A DNA stretch of 52,276 bases. Origin: Candidatus Dojkabacteria bacterium. Lineage in GTDB: Bacteria; Patescibacteriota; Dojkabacteria; SC72. Both the position numbers and the translations under genes were made by a program. The DNA lies in contig JACPFP010000003.1 of NCBI GenBank assembly GCA_016182915.1, positions 454,390 through 506,665 of the forward strand, read 5' to 3'. Shown here piece by piece: positions 26,334 to 35,269 of this stretch (positions within the stretch are counted from its first letter, which is position 1; each line of letters starts with the position of its first letter). The notes under the pieces were generated by a model. The model made no database searches and was not told the origin of the DNA. It was given only the letters and a program-made list of their open reading frames with translations.

Positions 26334-28526
26334 ATGGGCAGAAAGAAGAGATCTAAGAAAATAAAAGATATCAATATACATAGCGATGAGACTCGAGTTC
26401 TTGGAGCAATCATATTGCTTCTAATTAGTCTTGCACTAATAATTTCTCCCTTCTTTGACTCACAATTATTAAGAAAAGTTGTGGAACTCTTCGGGTACAG
26501 CTCAATTGCCTTTGGTATTACAACTCTATATCTGGCAATGAGGTTTTTCAGTTCAAAGGCTGTTTTTAAATCATGGAAGCTTCAGTTTGGACTTCTTCTT
26601 TTTTCCCTTGCTTTTGCTACATTCCTAACCTTCTGGGTCCCAACAGACCAGCTCCAAAGCAGTGTGACTTATGAACTTCCAGCAGGAGAGATTGGATACT
26701 CACTTCATATACTTCTTCTCTCATATTTAGGAAAGTTCCTTGAATTTGTAGTTTTAATTGTAACATTTGTAATATCTATATCTCTAATAACAAGTATCAA
26801 ACTCACTCAGCTTAGAGATTATGTCGAGAAATCGTTTGAAGGTGGAGAGGGCTTTCAGTTCAAAGGGGCACTAGAAGAACAGATTAAACCTGAACATGCA
26901 GAGGATACGGGTGAAGACCAGTCTAGAATGGATAGCCTGATTAAGGGCCTTGGACAGAAGAAAGATGAGGAAGAGATTATATTTAGTAACAATACGGAAC
27001 AGCAACAGGGACAAAGGGAGTTGCAAAGATATACTCCTGATGGAAGTCAAAGCTCACTTGAACTGGAGACAGACGCTCCAAAATATGCAAACTGGAGGTT
27101 TCCATCTCTCGACCTTCTTCAAGATCCTGTAGTTCAGCCACAAAACAAAGAAGTTTTTAAGAAGAATGCATTGATAATTGAACAGACTCTCAGAAGCTTC
27201 GGAGTTCTAGCCAAGGTTGCAGAGATATCAGTAGGACCAACGGTTGTACAATATGCCCTAAGTATAAGTGTAGGTATAAAAGTGTCAAAGGTTAGAAACC
27301 TGACCAACGACCTCGCCCTTGCCCTTGCAGCTCCAGCCTCAAGTGTAAGAATTGAAGCACCAATACCTGGAACATCACTAATTGGAATAGAAGCTCCAAA
27401 CCCAACTCCTAACTATGTATATGCAAAAGAAATGGCAAACCAACTCCTTAAAGACAAGGATAAATACCAGTTACCATTGATTCTAGGAAAAGATGTAGCG
27501 GGGAAGTTAATAATCAGGGACCTTGCAGACCTTCCTCACATCCTTGTTGCTGGTGCCACAGGAACTGGTAAATCTGTTGGTATTAACTCAATCCTTCTTG
27601 GACTTCTTTTAACTAAGTCCCCTGATGAGCTTAGGTTCATACTTGTAGATCCTAAGATGGTAGAAATGGCACCGTATAACGGGATTCCGCATCTTCTAAC
27701 TCCCGTAATTACAGATATGGAACTTGTCGTTAATGCCCTTCAGTGGGCCATTGAAGAGATGTTGAAGCGATATAGAATCTTAAAACAGATGGGAGTAAAA
27801 AAGATAACTGAATATAATCAGAGAATGGGATTCAGCGCTATGCCATATATCGTAATTGTAATCGATGAAATGGCCGACCTGATGCTTTCAACAGGCGTTG
27901 ATGTAGAAACGAAGATTGTAAGACTTGCACAGATGGCAAGAGCTGTGGGTATACATCTAATTCTTGCAACACAGAGGCCATCAGTAAATGTAATTACAGG
28001 ACTCATCAAAGCAAACATGCCTGGAAGGTTAGCATTTAGTGTTACAACAGCAATAGATTCAAGGGTCGTAATCGATCAGATTGGCGCAGAAACTCTCCTT
28101 GGAAAAGGCGATATGCTCTTCAAATCACCATCGCATCCTAGACCAATCAGAATTCAAGGCTCCTTTACAGATAACAACGATCTCGACAATGTAATTAATT
28201 ATATAAAAGATCAGACCGATGTAATTGAATATAGCGAGGAAATAACAAAAACACAGACAGCAGAGAAGAAGGGAAGTGATGTTCCGACAGAGGATGACCC
28301 AATCTTCCGAGAAGCCCTAGATGTGATTGTAAACGCACAGAAGGCTTCAGCCTCACTTCTTCAGAGAAAACTTCGAATAGGGTATAACAGAGCCGCAAGA
28401 CTGATGGACGAGCTCGAGGAGGCAGGAGCAATTGGCCCCCAGGATGGAAGTAATGCTCGAAAGGTGCTAATCTCTAGTCCACAACAGATACTTGGTAATG
28501 ACCAAGGCGATTCACTGCCCCAATAA
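26334..28526 (+). CDS. ftsK: DNA translocase FtsK/SpoIIIE
   Basis: 730 residues. After a basic N-terminus come about four membrane helices (roughly 24-45, 55-70, 84-103, 122-150), a linker of about 100 charged residues, and the motor. Walker A is GATGTGKSVG near residue 410, Walker B is VIVIDEMADLM near 510, followed by ARAVGIHLILATQRPSVNVITG, the FtsK signature. The C-terminal gamma winged helix (about 660-705) reads ASASLLQRKLRIGYNRAARL-MDELEEAG. It pumps DNA during chromosome segregation at the septum. Divergent from rpoB. Confidence 0.97.
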   Translation: MGRKKRSKKIKDINIHSDETRVLGAIILLLISLALIISPFFDSQLLRKVVELFGYSSIAFGITTLYLAMRFFSSKAVFKSWKLQFGLLLFSLAFATFLTFWVPTDQLQSSVTYELPAGEIGYSLHILLLSYLGKFLEFVVLIVTFVISISLITSIKLTQLRDYVEKSFEGGEGFQFKGALEEQIKPEHAEDTGEDQSRMDSLIKGLGQKKDEEEIIFSNNTEQQQGQRELQRYTPDGSQSSLELETDAPKYANWRFPSLDLLQDPVVQPQNKEVFKKNALIIEQTLRSFGVLAKVAEISVGPTVVQYALSISVGIKVSKVRNLTNDLALALAAPASSVRIEAPIPGTSLIGIEAPNPTPNYVYAKEMANQLLKDKDKYQLPLILGKDVAGKLIIRDLADLPHILVAGATGTGKSVGINSILLGLLLTKSPDELRFILVDPKMVEMAPYNGIPHLLTPVITDMELVVNALQWAIEEMLKRYRILKQMGVKKITEYNQRMGFSAMPYIVIVIDEMADLMLSTGVDVETKIVRLAQMARAVGIHLILATQRPSVNVITGLIKANMPGRLAFSVTTAIDSRVVIDQIGAETLLGKGDMLFKSPSHPRPIRIQGSFTDNNDLDNVINYIKDQTDVIEYSEEITKTQTAEKKGSDVPTEDDPIFREALDVIVNAQKASASLLQRKLRIGYNRAARLMDELEEAGAIGPQDGSNARKVLISSPQQILGNDQGDSLPQ

Positions 28527-28534
28527 GTATATTT

Positions 28535-28540
28535 GATAAT
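28535..28540 (+). promoter_or_regulatory. -10 box of the RodZ-like gene (leaderless)
   Basis: GATAAT ends 6 nt before the ATG at 28547, with a weak -35-like TTCACT at 28511-28516 (18-bp spacer). It lies in the 20-bp gap after ftsK. Confidence 0.45.
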
Positions 28541-28546
28541 TAAAGT

Positions 28547-29503
28547 ATGTTAACTCCTGGACAGATATTACAAAAGCGAAGAACTTCCCTTAGAAAAAGC
28601 CTCTCCCAAGTCTCACTAGAGACAAAGATACAGGAGAAGTATTTAAAACTGCTTGAATCTGAGGAATACTCCCAATTTGATTCCAACGTTTTCATCAGTG
28701 GATTTATAAAGATATACTCCGAGTATTTAGGTTTGGATGTGAATAAGATGCTTGCCCTATATAGAAGGTCAGATAAAGCACTGAAAGAACATTCAAAGGA
28801 TATAAGCATAACAAAGAGAAAGAAACTAAAGTTTGATTTCAAAAAACTCATAACACCCGTCAACGTAATAATTCTCCTTGCCATAGTAATTCTTAGTGTG
28901 TTCATAGTATCAACAGTAGACAAGTATAATCAGCTTAATGAGAAACCAACAATAGTAGTAACCTCTCCAAAAAATAACGAGGCAACTGAAAGCGATAAGG
29001 TAACGATTAAAGGTCAAACCGATAAGGGTAACCTTCTCCATATTAATGACGAAAAGATAGTTCTTAAACGAGATGGGAGCTTTGAAAAAATCGTAGCACT
29101 GAAACTAGGTGAGAATATATTCACTATAACCAGTGAAAACCCGGATACAGAGACTAAAAACACTAAAACAATAAGAGTAGAAAGGAAACTGGTTGAAGAA
29201 AAAGTTGTGAAGCCTGTAGAACAGGTGAAGCCTACAACCTTCTCCGTATATGTTGAAATTGCACAGGAAGCTACATGGATTCAGCTATCAGTAGATGACC
29301 AGCAGAAGATTGCGCAGGCACTTCTTCCCGGCAAATCAGCAGTATTCACAATGAAAGAATCCTTGGATATTCTTACCGGTAAACCATCAATTACAAAGCT
29401 TTTCGTTAATGGAAAAGAGATAGCCCTCAATGTAAACTCATCATCGGGAACAGCCTCACTCTCATGCACAATTCAAGACAATGAATTAAACTGCCCGCGT
29501 TAA
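28547..29503 (+). CDS. RodZ-like helix-turn-helix membrane protein
   Basis: 318 residues. The N-terminal HTH_25 domain (about 1-80) reads GQILQKRRTSLRKSLSQVSL-ETKIQEKYLKLLE and FISGFIKIYSEYLGLD, typical of RodZ-family cytoplasmic domains. One membrane helix spans about 102-124. Outside are a beta-sandwich-like domain (TIVVTSPKNNEATESDKVTI) and a C-terminal DUF4115-like region (TFSVYVEIAQEATWIQLSVD). RodZ links MreB filaments to the cell wall machinery in rod-shaped bacteria; neither mreB nor other rod genes are in this window, so the exact role is inferred. Located between ftsK and dnaG. Confidence 0.85.
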   Translation: MLTPGQILQKRRTSLRKSLSQVSLETKIQEKYLKLLESEEYSQFDSNVFISGFIKIYSEYLGLDVNKMLALYRRSDKALKEHSKDISITKRKKLKFDFKKLITPVNVIILLAIVILSVFIVSTVDKYNQLNEKPTIVVTSPKNNEATESDKVTIKGQTDKGNLLHINDEKIVLKRDGSFEKIVALKLGENIFTITSENPDTETKNTKTIRVERKLVEEKVVKPVEQVKPTTFSVYVEIAQEATWIQLSVDDQQKIAQALLPGKSAVFTMKESLDILTGKPSITKLFVNGKEIALNVNSSSGTASLSCTIQDNELNCPR

Positions 29504-29508
29504 AGATA

Positions 29509-29514
29509 TATAAT
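29509..29514 (+). promoter_or_regulatory. -10 box of dnaG (leaderless)
   Basis: A perfect TATAAT ends exactly 6 nt before the dnaG ATG at 29521, in the 17-bp gap after the RodZ-like gene. With normal sigma70 spacing the first transcribed base is the A of ATG. No convincing -35. Confidence 0.6.
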
Positions 29515-29520
29515 GTATAC

Positions 29521-31203
29521 ATGAACAATGACAATAGCACTATCGAGCTAATAAAAGAGAAGGCCGATATTGTAACAATCGCAGAAAGATACATTCAACT
29601 AAAGAAGGCCGGAAAAAACTTTGTAGGATTATGTCCATTTCATTCAGAGAAGACCCCCTCGTTTAATATCAGTCCAGATATACAAATATTCAAGTGTTTT
29701 GGATGTGGTAAATCAGGAGATGTTATTACATTCATACAAGAGATTGAGAAGTTAGATTTCAAGGAGGCCATTGAAAAGCTTGCAAAGGAAACTGGAGTTG
29801 AGCTTAAAAATACCTCCGAAAACGAACCTTATAAGATATTTTACGATATGAACTATCTTGCCTCTGAAATATACATTAGACTCTTAAAGAATAGTAAAGG
29901 GGCTATGGAGTACGTTAGAAGCAGGGGAATTACGGATGAGGATATAGAGAAATTCAGAATTGGATTCGCTCCAGCAAATAACATTGTGCTTAGTAAATGC
30001 AAAGAGAAGTTCAAACTCACAAAGGCTCAGTATCTTCAATCTGGCCTATTTATCGAGAAAGATGGTGTCCTCAGAGATAAATTCCGTGATAGGATAATAT
30101 TTCCAATGATGTCAGCAAACGGGAAGATAATTGGCTTTATTGGAAGAATCCTCCCAGGCAATAACTATGGACCAAAGTATCTACACTCTCCAGAAACTGT
30201 TTTATTCCACAAATCCTCAAGTGTTTACGGACTATTTCAAGCAAAGCAGAGTATAAGGAAGGAAGATCTTTGCATAATTTGTGAGGGTTCAACTGATGTA
30301 ATTTCGGCTCACCGCATTGGTATTTCAAATATTGTAGCCCCATTAGGAACGAGCCTGGTGTTAGATCAGCTTCAGAAGGTTTCACATTTTACCAAGAATA
30401 TCCTCTTTATCTTTGATTCAGACCTTGCTGGACAGAAAGCGCTGGAAAGAGCCTTTCTTCTTGCAGAAAAACTTGGCCTCAATTCCTATGCCGTTAATAC
30501 ATCCCCAGCAAAGGATATTGACGAACTTATTCAGAAAGATGAGAAGGAGCTTGCAAAGCGAATTGCAAAGAAAGGCGAGGCCTTTACATATCTTATAAGT
30601 GCATTCATTGAGAAGCTCAACCTCTCAAGCCTTCAAGATCAGGTTAAACTCACAAACTACGTTAGGCACCTAACTGAAAATCTTAATAGCTCGCAGAGGA
30701 GAGCTTTCTATATAAACAAAGTTAATGCAATTGTTCCAGCACTGAATATGCCAATAGAGAACCTAGAGCAAAGAAATGAAGTCAATGAGAATAAAGTTCG
30801 TCACATAGATCTATCCTTTGAGGAACTCTATCTGAAATTACTCCTTGAAAGGGAGGTCCTCAGCATACCTGAGAATCATGACATTGGTATATTTAAGAAT
30901 AAGAATATAATAGATATTCTATCTACAATAAAGGATAATCAGCCAATTATAACAAAATTGTTACACAAGAAACTGGAAAATAGGCTCAGGGAGTACCTTG
31001 AGGACATTGCATTGGTGGAAAGCTTTGTTACGCCAGAGGAATTAGAGGATATATACTCTAGAATAAAAGAGCTTGAATTACAGGTAAGGGTTGTAAACCT
31101 ACAGGCGCAGCTTGCAGTTGCCGAAGGTTTAAAAGATAATAAGAGGGTAGAAACCCTATTCAATGAGCTTAATGAGCTGATGGCTAAGTTAAAAAGGAAA
31201 TAA
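29521..31203 (+). CDS. dnaG: DNA primase DnaG
   Basis: 560 residues, near the usual ~580. The zinc-binding domain is GLCPFHSEKTPSFNISPDIQ followed by KCFGCGKSGDVITFI (Cys/His/Cys/Cys). The TOPRIM catalytic core has ICEGSTDVISAHRIGI and LFIFDSDLAGQKALERA, the acidic metal-binding pairs. The C-terminal ~130 residues are helical, the position of the helicase-interaction domain. It makes RNA primers at the replication fork. In a tight run with an SAM methyltransferase and rsmA downstream. Confidence 0.97.
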   Translation: MNNDNSTIELIKEKADIVTIAERYIQLKKAGKNFVGLCPFHSEKTPSFNISPDIQIFKCFGCGKSGDVITFIQEIEKLDFKEAIEKLAKETGVELKNTSENEPYKIFYDMNYLASEIYIRLLKNSKGAMEYVRSRGITDEDIEKFRIGFAPANNIVLSKCKEKFKLTKAQYLQSGLFIEKDGVLRDKFRDRIIFPMMSANGKIIGFIGRILPGNNYGPKYLHSPETVLFHKSSSVYGLFQAKQSIRKEDLCIICEGSTDVISAHRIGISNIVAPLGTSLVLDQLQKVSHFTKNILFIFDSDLAGQKALERAFLLAEKLGLNSYAVNTSPAKDIDELIQKDEKELAKRIAKKGEAFTYLISAFIEKLNLSSLQDQVKLTNYVRHLTENLNSSQRRAFYINKVNAIVPALNMPIENLEQRNEVNENKVRHIDLSFEELYLKLLLEREVLSIPENHDIGIFKNKNIIDILSTIKDNQPIITKLLHKKLENRLREYLEDIALVESFVTPEELEDIYSRIKELELQVRVVNLQAQLAVAEGLKDNKRVETLFNELNELMAKLKRK

Positions 31204-31205
31204 AC

Positions 31206-32126
31206 GTGAAAATTTCAAACTACGACGAATATGATTACGACTACTCCAAGTACTGGGAGAATAGAGGATATGAGGATAAGGCAGAACGTAACTATCTTGA
31301 GAAAGTTCTGAAAAATGTTCGAGGAGATTGGTTTATTGATATAGGTGGTTCATACGGAAGAAATCTTGATCTCTATTATGAAAGGTTTAAACATCCAGTA
31401 ATTATCGACTACTCGCTACAAACTCTTCAGAAAAACTACGTTGAAATTATGGAGAGATTTCCAAATACCACTCTAATTGCGGCCAATGCCTATTTCCTAC
31501 CATTTAGAGATAACTCTTTCGATGGAGGACTCATGGTGAGAGTGTTGCATCACATAGAGAATACACAGAGATACTTTAAAGAGGTCTCTAGAATCCTCAC
31601 CCCTGGCTCTCTTTATATCCAGGAGTTTGCAAATAAACTACATTTTAAAGCTATTGTTAGAAATAAACTGAAGTTAAATTTCTCTTTCTTCAACCAAAAA
31701 CCGTACCAACAACCTACCCATGGGAATTTCGAGGGGACAAAGGGAGAATCTACCCTCTTTTACAACTTCCATCCTAAATATATTAAAAAGCAGATGAAGG
31801 AGAATGGATTCAATATTATAGACAGACAAGGGGTTTCTTTTCTAAGAGTACCTATATTGAAAAAAGTATTAGGAGAAAAGATCTTAATAAAAACGGAAAG
31901 TATACTTCAAAAGTTCTTTAAGGGGATATATTTCACACCAAGCATCTTCTATACCTCATACAAAGCAGGAACGCTCATCCCTGAAAGTGCCGAAACTTTG
32001 ACTGATATTCTCGTATGCCCACATTGCAAGGCAGACCTAAGAATCGAAAGTAAGAAAGCGGTATGTACAAAGTGTATGATGAACTTCAATAAAGAGGGAA
32101 ATATTTGGGACTTTAGAGTCCAATGA
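31206..32126 (+). CDS. SAM-dependent methyltransferase with C-terminal zinc ribbon
   Basis: 306 residues from a GTG start 2 nt after dnaG, with an AAGGA Shine-Dalgarno about 8 nt upstream. Motif I is FIDIGGSYGRNLDLYYERF, motif II has VIIDYS, and motif IV is FDGGLMVRVLHHIEN. The C-terminus carries LVCPHCKADLRIESKKAVCT-KCMMNF, a CxxC...CxxC ribbon resembling Trm112-like domains, which is fused here in one chain. The acceptor could be RNA, a lipid or a quinone-like molecule; context (dnaG, rsmA) does not decide it. Confidence 0.82.
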   Translation: MKISNYDEYDYDYSKYWENRGYEDKAERNYLEKVLKNVRGDWFIDIGGSYGRNLDLYYERFKHPVIIDYSLQTLQKNYVEIMERFPNTTLIAANAYFLPFRDNSFDGGLMVRVLHHIENTQRYFKEVSRILTPGSLYIQEFANKLHFKAIVRNKLKLNFSFFNQKPYQQPTHGNFEGTKGESTLFYNFHPKYIKKQMKENGFNIIDRQGVSFLRVPILKKVLGEKILIKTESILQKFFKGIYFTPSIFYTSYKAGTLIPESAETLTDILVCPHCKADLRIESKKAVCTKCMMNFNKEGNIWDFRVQ

Positions 32127-32860
32127 GATTAAATAAAGCCTTAGGGCAAAATTTCTTTAACAATCATAATCTTGCAGACTGGATAGTAGCCGAGGTTGCA
32201 AAAAGTAATCCAAAAACGGTAATTGAGATAGGCCCTGGCGACGGTTATTTCAGCAAAAGATTGGAGTTAATAGCAGAGAAGCTACTTCTAATAGAGAAAG
32301 ATACTGAACTTGCCGAATTTCTGAGGTTAAAACTACCGAAGGCTGAGATTGCAAATGAGGATGTAATGGAATATGAAATTGACCTAGATAGATATACCAA
32401 ACCAATTGTTATATACGGATCGCTTCCCTACAATATTTCAAAACTAATTATCGAGAAATTTATACAGACAGCTGGTATTGATTCTATGTATTTCATCATT
32501 CAAAAGGAAGTCGCAGAGAAATATACTTTTGCCGAGGGAAAGTCATCAATACTTTCGCTCATTACCTCGTTATATGGAGATGTAGAAATCCTCAAGCTAA
32601 TTAAACCTGGGAACTTCATTCCAAAACCAAAGGTAGAGAGTGCATTAATTAAGATAAAGTACAACAGTAACTCCGGAGGAATAGATGTTGAAAAGTTTAA
32701 AATCATTGTAAAAACAGCATTTAGTAACCCCAGGAAAACCCTTCGTAATAACCTTAAAAAGTTTGATACATCACAAATAGATTCGCTGATACTTGCAAGA
32801 AGGGCAGAAACTCTAAACCTTAATGAATATAAAGATTTGGTAAGTAAAATAGTGATATAA
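32123..32860 (+). CDS. rsmA: 16S rRNA dimethyladenosine transferase RsmA/KsgA
   Basis: 245 residues. It dimethylates two adjacent adenines in the 3'-terminal loop of 16S rRNA. The N-terminus LNKALGQNFFNNHNLADWIV is the family hallmark. SAM motif I is VIEIGPGDGYFSKRL, and the catalytic motif is GSLPYNISKLIIEKF (NxPY type, here SLPYN as in other KsgA proteins). FIPKPKVESALIKI matches the family FxPxPxVdSavv. Its start overlaps the preceding stop by 4 bp (ATGA). The stop TAA forms part of the next gene's TATAAT. Confidence 0.95.
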   Translation: MRLNKALGQNFFNNHNLADWIVAEVAKSNPKTVIEIGPGDGYFSKRLELIAEKLLLIEKDTELAEFLRLKLPKAEIANEDVMEYEIDLDRYTKPIVIYGSLPYNISKLIIEKFIQTAGIDSMYFIIQKEVAEKYTFAEGKSSILSLITSLYGDVEILKLIKPGNFIPKPKVESALIKIKYNSNSGGIDVEKFKIIVKTAFSNPRKTLRNNLKKFDTSQIDSLILARRAETLNLNEYKDLVSKIVI

Positions 32861-32861
32861 T
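32853..32861 (+). promoter_or_regulatory. Extended -10 promoter of the 32870 gene
   Basis: TGA-TATAAT (hexamer 32856-32861) ends 8 nt before the GTG at 32870 and includes the rsmA stop codon. The predicted leader is 0-2 nt. Confidence 0.5.
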
Positions 32862-32869
32862 CAGGAATC

Positions 32870-33325
32870 GTGAAGAGAAAAAACAAAGAAGAATTTAAAC
32901 AATTGAATTTAGGCCTTAAGTCCCCACTTTCTAACTACCTGTTAAAGATTGGAAGTAAAGTTTCTGAATCGTTTCGTATATTCGACTTAATGAAATATGG
33001 GAAAGACTCAATGGTTTGGTTTCTTAATACAGTATCAACCTCTCTTGTTGCTCTCCAAGTGTATTTAATTCTCACAACAATCAAAGATCTTCCAAGTTCG
33101 CTACCAATTATAAATTACTACAATATAGACTCAATGAGGCTTCTAGAAAGAGACTTTACTCTTGCTATACCGATAATTTCAATATTAATACTTATAATTT
33201 CATTTCTATTGAGTTATAGGTGGTACAATAGGGAGAAGGAGTTAGTTAAACTACTCCTGTATATCCAATTGCTTAGTATTCTTGCCTTGACGGTGCACCT
33301 TCTTAAAATAGTAGCTATATATTAA
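32870..33325 (+). CDS. Small membrane protein, three predicted helices
   Basis: 151 residues from a GTG start. The N-terminal 45 residues are charged and soluble. Hydrophobic segments lie at about 53-71, 96-117 and 125-148, so the C-terminus should end outside or at the membrane face. No motif or family is recognised. It precedes the WecA/MraY-like gene by 6 nt and may belong with the envelope module that follows. Confidence 0.65.
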   Translation: MKRKNKEEFKQLNLGLKSPLSNYLLKIGSKVSESFRIFDLMKYGKDSMVWFLNTVSTSLVALQVYLILTTIKDLPSSLPIINYYNIDSMRLLERDFTLAIPIISILILIISFLLSYRWYNREKELVKLLLYIQLLSILALTVHLLKIVAIY

Positions 33326-33331
33326 TACTTT

Positions 33332-34579
33332 ATGAATGAACTACTTGCGAACACATCTAATCTCCTTCAGAATCTTCTACTGTCAAGCAATCACATAACC
33401 TCAGTAACCCCAGAATACTTTAAATACATTCAATTTATCCCGCTGTTTATACTCTTCTTTCTTATAGCCTTCCTTCTAACCCCAATCATAGGAAGATTTG
33501 CAAAAAAAGTCGATGCAATAGACTATCCTGCAAATATGAGGAAAGAGAAACTGAACAAATATGATCAGACTGTTGGCGTGAAAGCCATTCATAAAACACC
33601 AACTCCACTCCTTGGCGGAGTAGCGGTACTGCTTCCAGTTCTCATTGCAATACCATTCTTTATAACTTCAAAAGAGCTTGTTATACCTTTTTTAATTGCA
33701 TCAGGTATACTTTTCCTTATTGGATTTCTCGATGATGTTTATAACCTTCCCGCTCCTGTCCAACTAGCTGGACAGCTCATTGCAGCATCTGTAATTGCAC
33801 TTTCCATGATTGATATTCCCTTTGTTAATAATCCCTTCGGAGGGACAGTGAACTTGAACTGGTTTGAAACTACTTTTAGAGTCCTCACAGTAGATTGGAG
33901 AATAATTCTACCTGGAGATTTGCTTGTAGTTGCCTGGATAATGATCTGTACGAATGCGGTTAAATGGGTTGGAGGAATCGGCGGACTGCTTGAAAGCAAC
34001 ATGTTAGTGGCCTTCGCCCTGCTTTTCATTTTAGGTGTAAGAACAGAGAGTTCTTTTGTAATAATAATCGCAATAATGCTTGCCGGAGCAATTGCTGGAG
34101 GTTGGATCTTTGATTTCCCACCATCTAAGATATTTACAGGTTCAACAGGAAAAACCCTTTATGGTTTTATAATAGCAGTATTAGCAATTGCCAATGGAGC
34201 AAAAGTTGCGGCTACAATCATCATACTCGCTCTACCCCTTGTTGATGCTATTTACGTTATATATTATAGATATACACAGTTTAAGCCTAAAAACATTATT
34301 GAATTGATGCGAATAAATGGGCCAATGCACCTTCATCATCAGCTGAATAATATGAATTTTACAGCCCCACAAATACTCCTTATAGAAACAAGTATCTCGC
34401 TGTTTTTTGGAATAATTGCCGTTTTAACAACGGGAGCATATAAGTTTGTATTCCTTCTTGTAATCATATTTGTAACAATTGTAGGGATAATTATCCTTAA
34501 TCAAAGGGCAAAAAAGAGAAAAGAGGAGGGAATTAAACAGTCCGCAGGGAAGACCCCCGAATCTAAATATTCATACTAA
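33332..34579 (+). CDS. WecA/MraY-family glycosyl-1-phosphate transferase homologue lacking key Asp residues
   Basis: 415 residues with about 10-11 membrane helices. The fold is clear: HKTPTPLLGGVAVLLPV, then FLIGFLDDVYNLPAPVQLAG (Asp134-Asp135 retained) and MHLHHQLNNMNF (His333, His335, His336 retained). The loop normally NxxNxxDGxDG reads NAVKWVGGIGG: Lys211 replaces Asn, and Gly214 and Gly217 replace the two Asp. The GDTGS loop reads GSTGK, with Ser271 for Asp. Active family members transfer sugar-1-phosphate to undecaprenyl phosphate; this set of losses suggests altered or absent catalysis. DNA codons at 33950-33990 and 34136-34153 confirm the readings. Upstream of a PEGA protein and an SDR-DUF4012 fusion. 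Confidence 0.85.
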   Translation: MNELLANTSNLLQNLLLSSNHITSVTPEYFKYIQFIPLFILFFLIAFLLTPIIGRFAKKVDAIDYPANMRKEKLNKYDQTVGVKAIHKTPTPLLGGVAVLLPVLIAIPFFITSKELVIPFLIASGILFLIGFLDDVYNLPAPVQLAGQLIAASVIALSMIDIPFVNNPFGGTVNLNWFETTFRVLTVDWRIILPGDLLVVAWIMICTNAVKWVGGIGGLLESNMLVAFALLFILGVRTESSFVIIIAIMLAGAIAGGWIFDFPPSKIFTGSTGKTLYGFIIAVLAIANGAKVAATIIILALPLVDAIYVIYYRYTQFKPKNIIELMRINGPMHLHHQLNNMNFTAPQILLIETSISLFFGIIAVLTTGAYKFVFLLVIIFVTIVGIIILNQRAKKRKEEGIKQSAGKTPESKYSY

Positions 34580-34586
34580 AACCTTA

Positions 34587-34615
34587 TAGACAGAGTTTAA
34601 TCGCTAGCATATAAT
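34587..34615 (+). promoter_or_regulatory. Promoter of the PEGA gene (leaderless)
   Basis: TAGACA (34587-34592, 5/6 match), a 17-bp spacer and a perfect TATAAT (34610-34615), ending 6 nt before the ATG at 34622. The best case in the window where both boxes are good and the leader is predicted to be absent. Confidence 0.8.
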
Positions 34616-34621
34616 GAATTT

Positions 34622-35269
34622 ATGCCAAAGATTAAAACTGCCACAATTATAATTCTTTCTATATTTATACTTTCTGCTATTATCTTTTTCCTTCCTACAG
34701 AGCAGATACTATCCAAAATCCCATACCTAAACCAATTCTACAACAATACTACAGTAACCGTTACATCAAGAAATTCAAAAGTTGAGGTATTTTTAGGATC
34801 CAAGAGCTATGGTGAGACGCCTGTATCAATTTCAGACCTTAGTCCTGGAGAATATACATTTAAACTAAAAAGGTTAACCGACGTCTCTGAAGCATATGAG
34901 GTTAGGTATGTTCAGATTGATCTAGCAAGAAATACTGAAGCAATTATTGATTTGGAGGTAGGGCCAGAGAATATCTCTGCTGGCTATATTTTATATTACA
35001 CAAAATCACCTGTCACTGATGGGAAAGGCTATCTAAGTCTTGTTTCTGAACCAAACGATGCTACCGTATATATTGACGGTGAATATGCGAATAAAGCCCC
35101 TATCAATGCATATTTAACCAACCCTCAGTCGTATACAATTAAAGTAAGTAAGACAGGTTATGAAAATTTGGAATTTCCAGTTATAGTTAGAGAGGGATAT
35201 AACCTTAACATCAAAACCTACCTATTCCCTATACCGATAAATATAAACGAGAAAATAGATGAGAAGTAA
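34622..35269 (+). CDS. Membrane-anchored PEGA-domain protein
   Basis: 215 residues. One N-terminal helix (about 6-26) anchors or exports it. Two PEGA-type beta modules follow: VEVFLGSKSYGETPVSISDL-SPGEYTFKL (about 55-85) and LVSEPNDATVYIDGEYANKA-PINAYL (about 140-165), the second continuing SYTIKVSKTGYENL. PEGA modules occur in surface proteins and bind other envelope components. The C-terminus overlaps the start of the SDR-DUF4012 gene by 11 bp, implying co-translation. Probable envelope partner protein. Confidence 0.85.
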   Translation: MPKIKTATIIILSIFILSAIIFFLPTEQILSKIPYLNQFYNNTTVTVTSRNSKVEVFLGSKSYGETPVSISDLSPGEYTFKLKRLTDVSEAYEVRYVQIDLARNTEAIIDLEVGPENISAGYILYYTKSPVTDGKGYLSLVSEPNDATVYIDGEYANKAPINAYLTNPQSYTIKVSKTGYENLEFPVIVREGYNLNIKTYLFPIPININEKIDEK

